Shown here: one piece after another, positions 5,965-6,250 of the stretch
How the letters are laid out: the number at the start of each line of letters is the position of its first letter
How positions within the stretch are numbered: position 1 is the first letter of the stretch
Origin: PWND01 sp964601515
GTDB taxonomy: Bacteria; Bacteroidota; Bacteroidia; Bacteroidales; UBA7960
Direction of reading: 5' to 3'
Length of the DNA: 6,250 nt
NCBI GenBank assembly: GCA_964601515.1
Contig: CAZRNU010000163.1
Span: 1 to 6,250, forward strand
The notes under the pieces: model-generated
What the model was told of the DNA's origin: nothing
The model's database searches: none
The model's input: the letters and a program-made list of their open reading frames with translations, nothing else
Position numbers and translations under genes: made by a program

Positions 5965-6250
5965 AATCTTTATATTTAGTTCCTGCTCTTACGGCTTTGC
6001 AGGTCTTGCCTAATCTTGAAGCCCATTTATCACATGTAGTTCGCCTTTGAAAATTGTGACAAACGTTATTCCTTTATTTTCAAAAACAAGATGTAAAAAT
6101 ATCAAAAACTGCTTTAGTCAAGACAAATTTAGCAATATTTTTTTTATTTCTGCTATGATTTTTTGAACAACTTTTTAAAATTAGAATTCTGTTTTGGTTT
6201 TAGCTGAAACCCTATTATTTTCTATTATAAATGTCGTATAAAATTTAAAT
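5965..6250 (-). other. Upstream region of the operon, leader or gene remnant
   Basis: This 286-bp AT-rich stretch precedes the operon on the minus strand and runs to the window edge. No complete gene is supported. One frame is open from 6073 to 5957 (38 codons, reading ...CDKWASRLGKTCKAVRAG...) and its stop overlaps the ATG of the 50-residue gene (TATGGATAA), but it contains no ATG, GTG or TTG. A second frame is open to a TAG near 6016 and its only start is a TTG at about 6108. These may be remnants of a frameshifted small gene or chance. A better gene or the true operon start may lie beyond 6250. Confidence 0.4.
6087..6121 (-). promoter_or_regulatory. Weak candidate promoter for the operon
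   Basis: On the minus strand TTGACT (6121-6116) is followed after about 20 bp by TACATCTTG (6095-6087), which loosely resembles the Bacteroidota -33 TTG and -7 TAnnTTTG elements. An alternative exact -7-type word, TAAATTTG, lies at 6131-6124 but lacks a -33 partner at the right distance. Either would leave a leader of more than 100 nt before the ATG at 5964. Confidence 0.2.

Noticed and set aside
1..6250. CRISPR arrays, tRNA or rRNA genes
   Set aside because: No regularly spaced repeats with unique spacers, cloverleaf sequence or rRNA-like sequence was recognised; the 21-bp array has no spacers.

Overview
The window looks like Bacteroidota (Bacteroidetes) DNA. The evidence is a cytoplasmic helical protein ending in a carboxypeptidase-regulatory-like beta-sandwich, AT-rich leaders without strong Shine-Dalgarno sequences, and gene starts that follow the previous stop closely. 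This is inference from style; no rRNA or taxonomic marker is present.

Left part (1 to about 1970, visibly GC-richer). Tandem 21-bp repeats lie at the extreme left edge and may be the end of a mobile element outside the window. A gene-free stretch with an 11-bp inverted repeat follows, then an operator-like palindrome, a doubtful small ORF with a signal-like N-terminus (561-836), and a confident 309-residue gene (987-1916) closed by a clean UUCG-loop terminator. Positions 1971-2505 carry no gene; the first part is strikingly poor in C on the + strand.

Right part (about 2500-6250, clearly AT-richer). Three genes on the minus strand form a compact operon. In transcription order they are: (1) a 50-residue Pro/Thr/Lys-rich, probably disordered protein (5964-5812); (2) a 743-residue E2-E1-JAB triple fusion with all three active sites visible (5825-3594), whose start codon lies inside the end of gene 1; (3) a 358-residue protein (3582-2506), 11 bp downstream, with an N-terminal single-HKD phospholipase D/nuclease domain and a C-terminal half that reads like the substrate-binding beta-domain of Hsp70/DnaK.

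Working model (inference). This is a ubiquitin-like conjugation island, probably a defence or stress system related in logic to the Cap2/Cap3 module of type II CBASS and to bacterial Bil/Bub operons, but with conjugation and deconjugation in one polypeptide. No beta-grasp ubiquitin-like protein and no CD-NTase is visible in the window. The small disordered protein is therefore the obvious candidate for the modifier or peptide substrate, and the PLD-Hsp70-like protein the candidate effector or sensor. The operon's upstream side is cut off by the window edge, so a further component beyond 6250 cannot be excluded.
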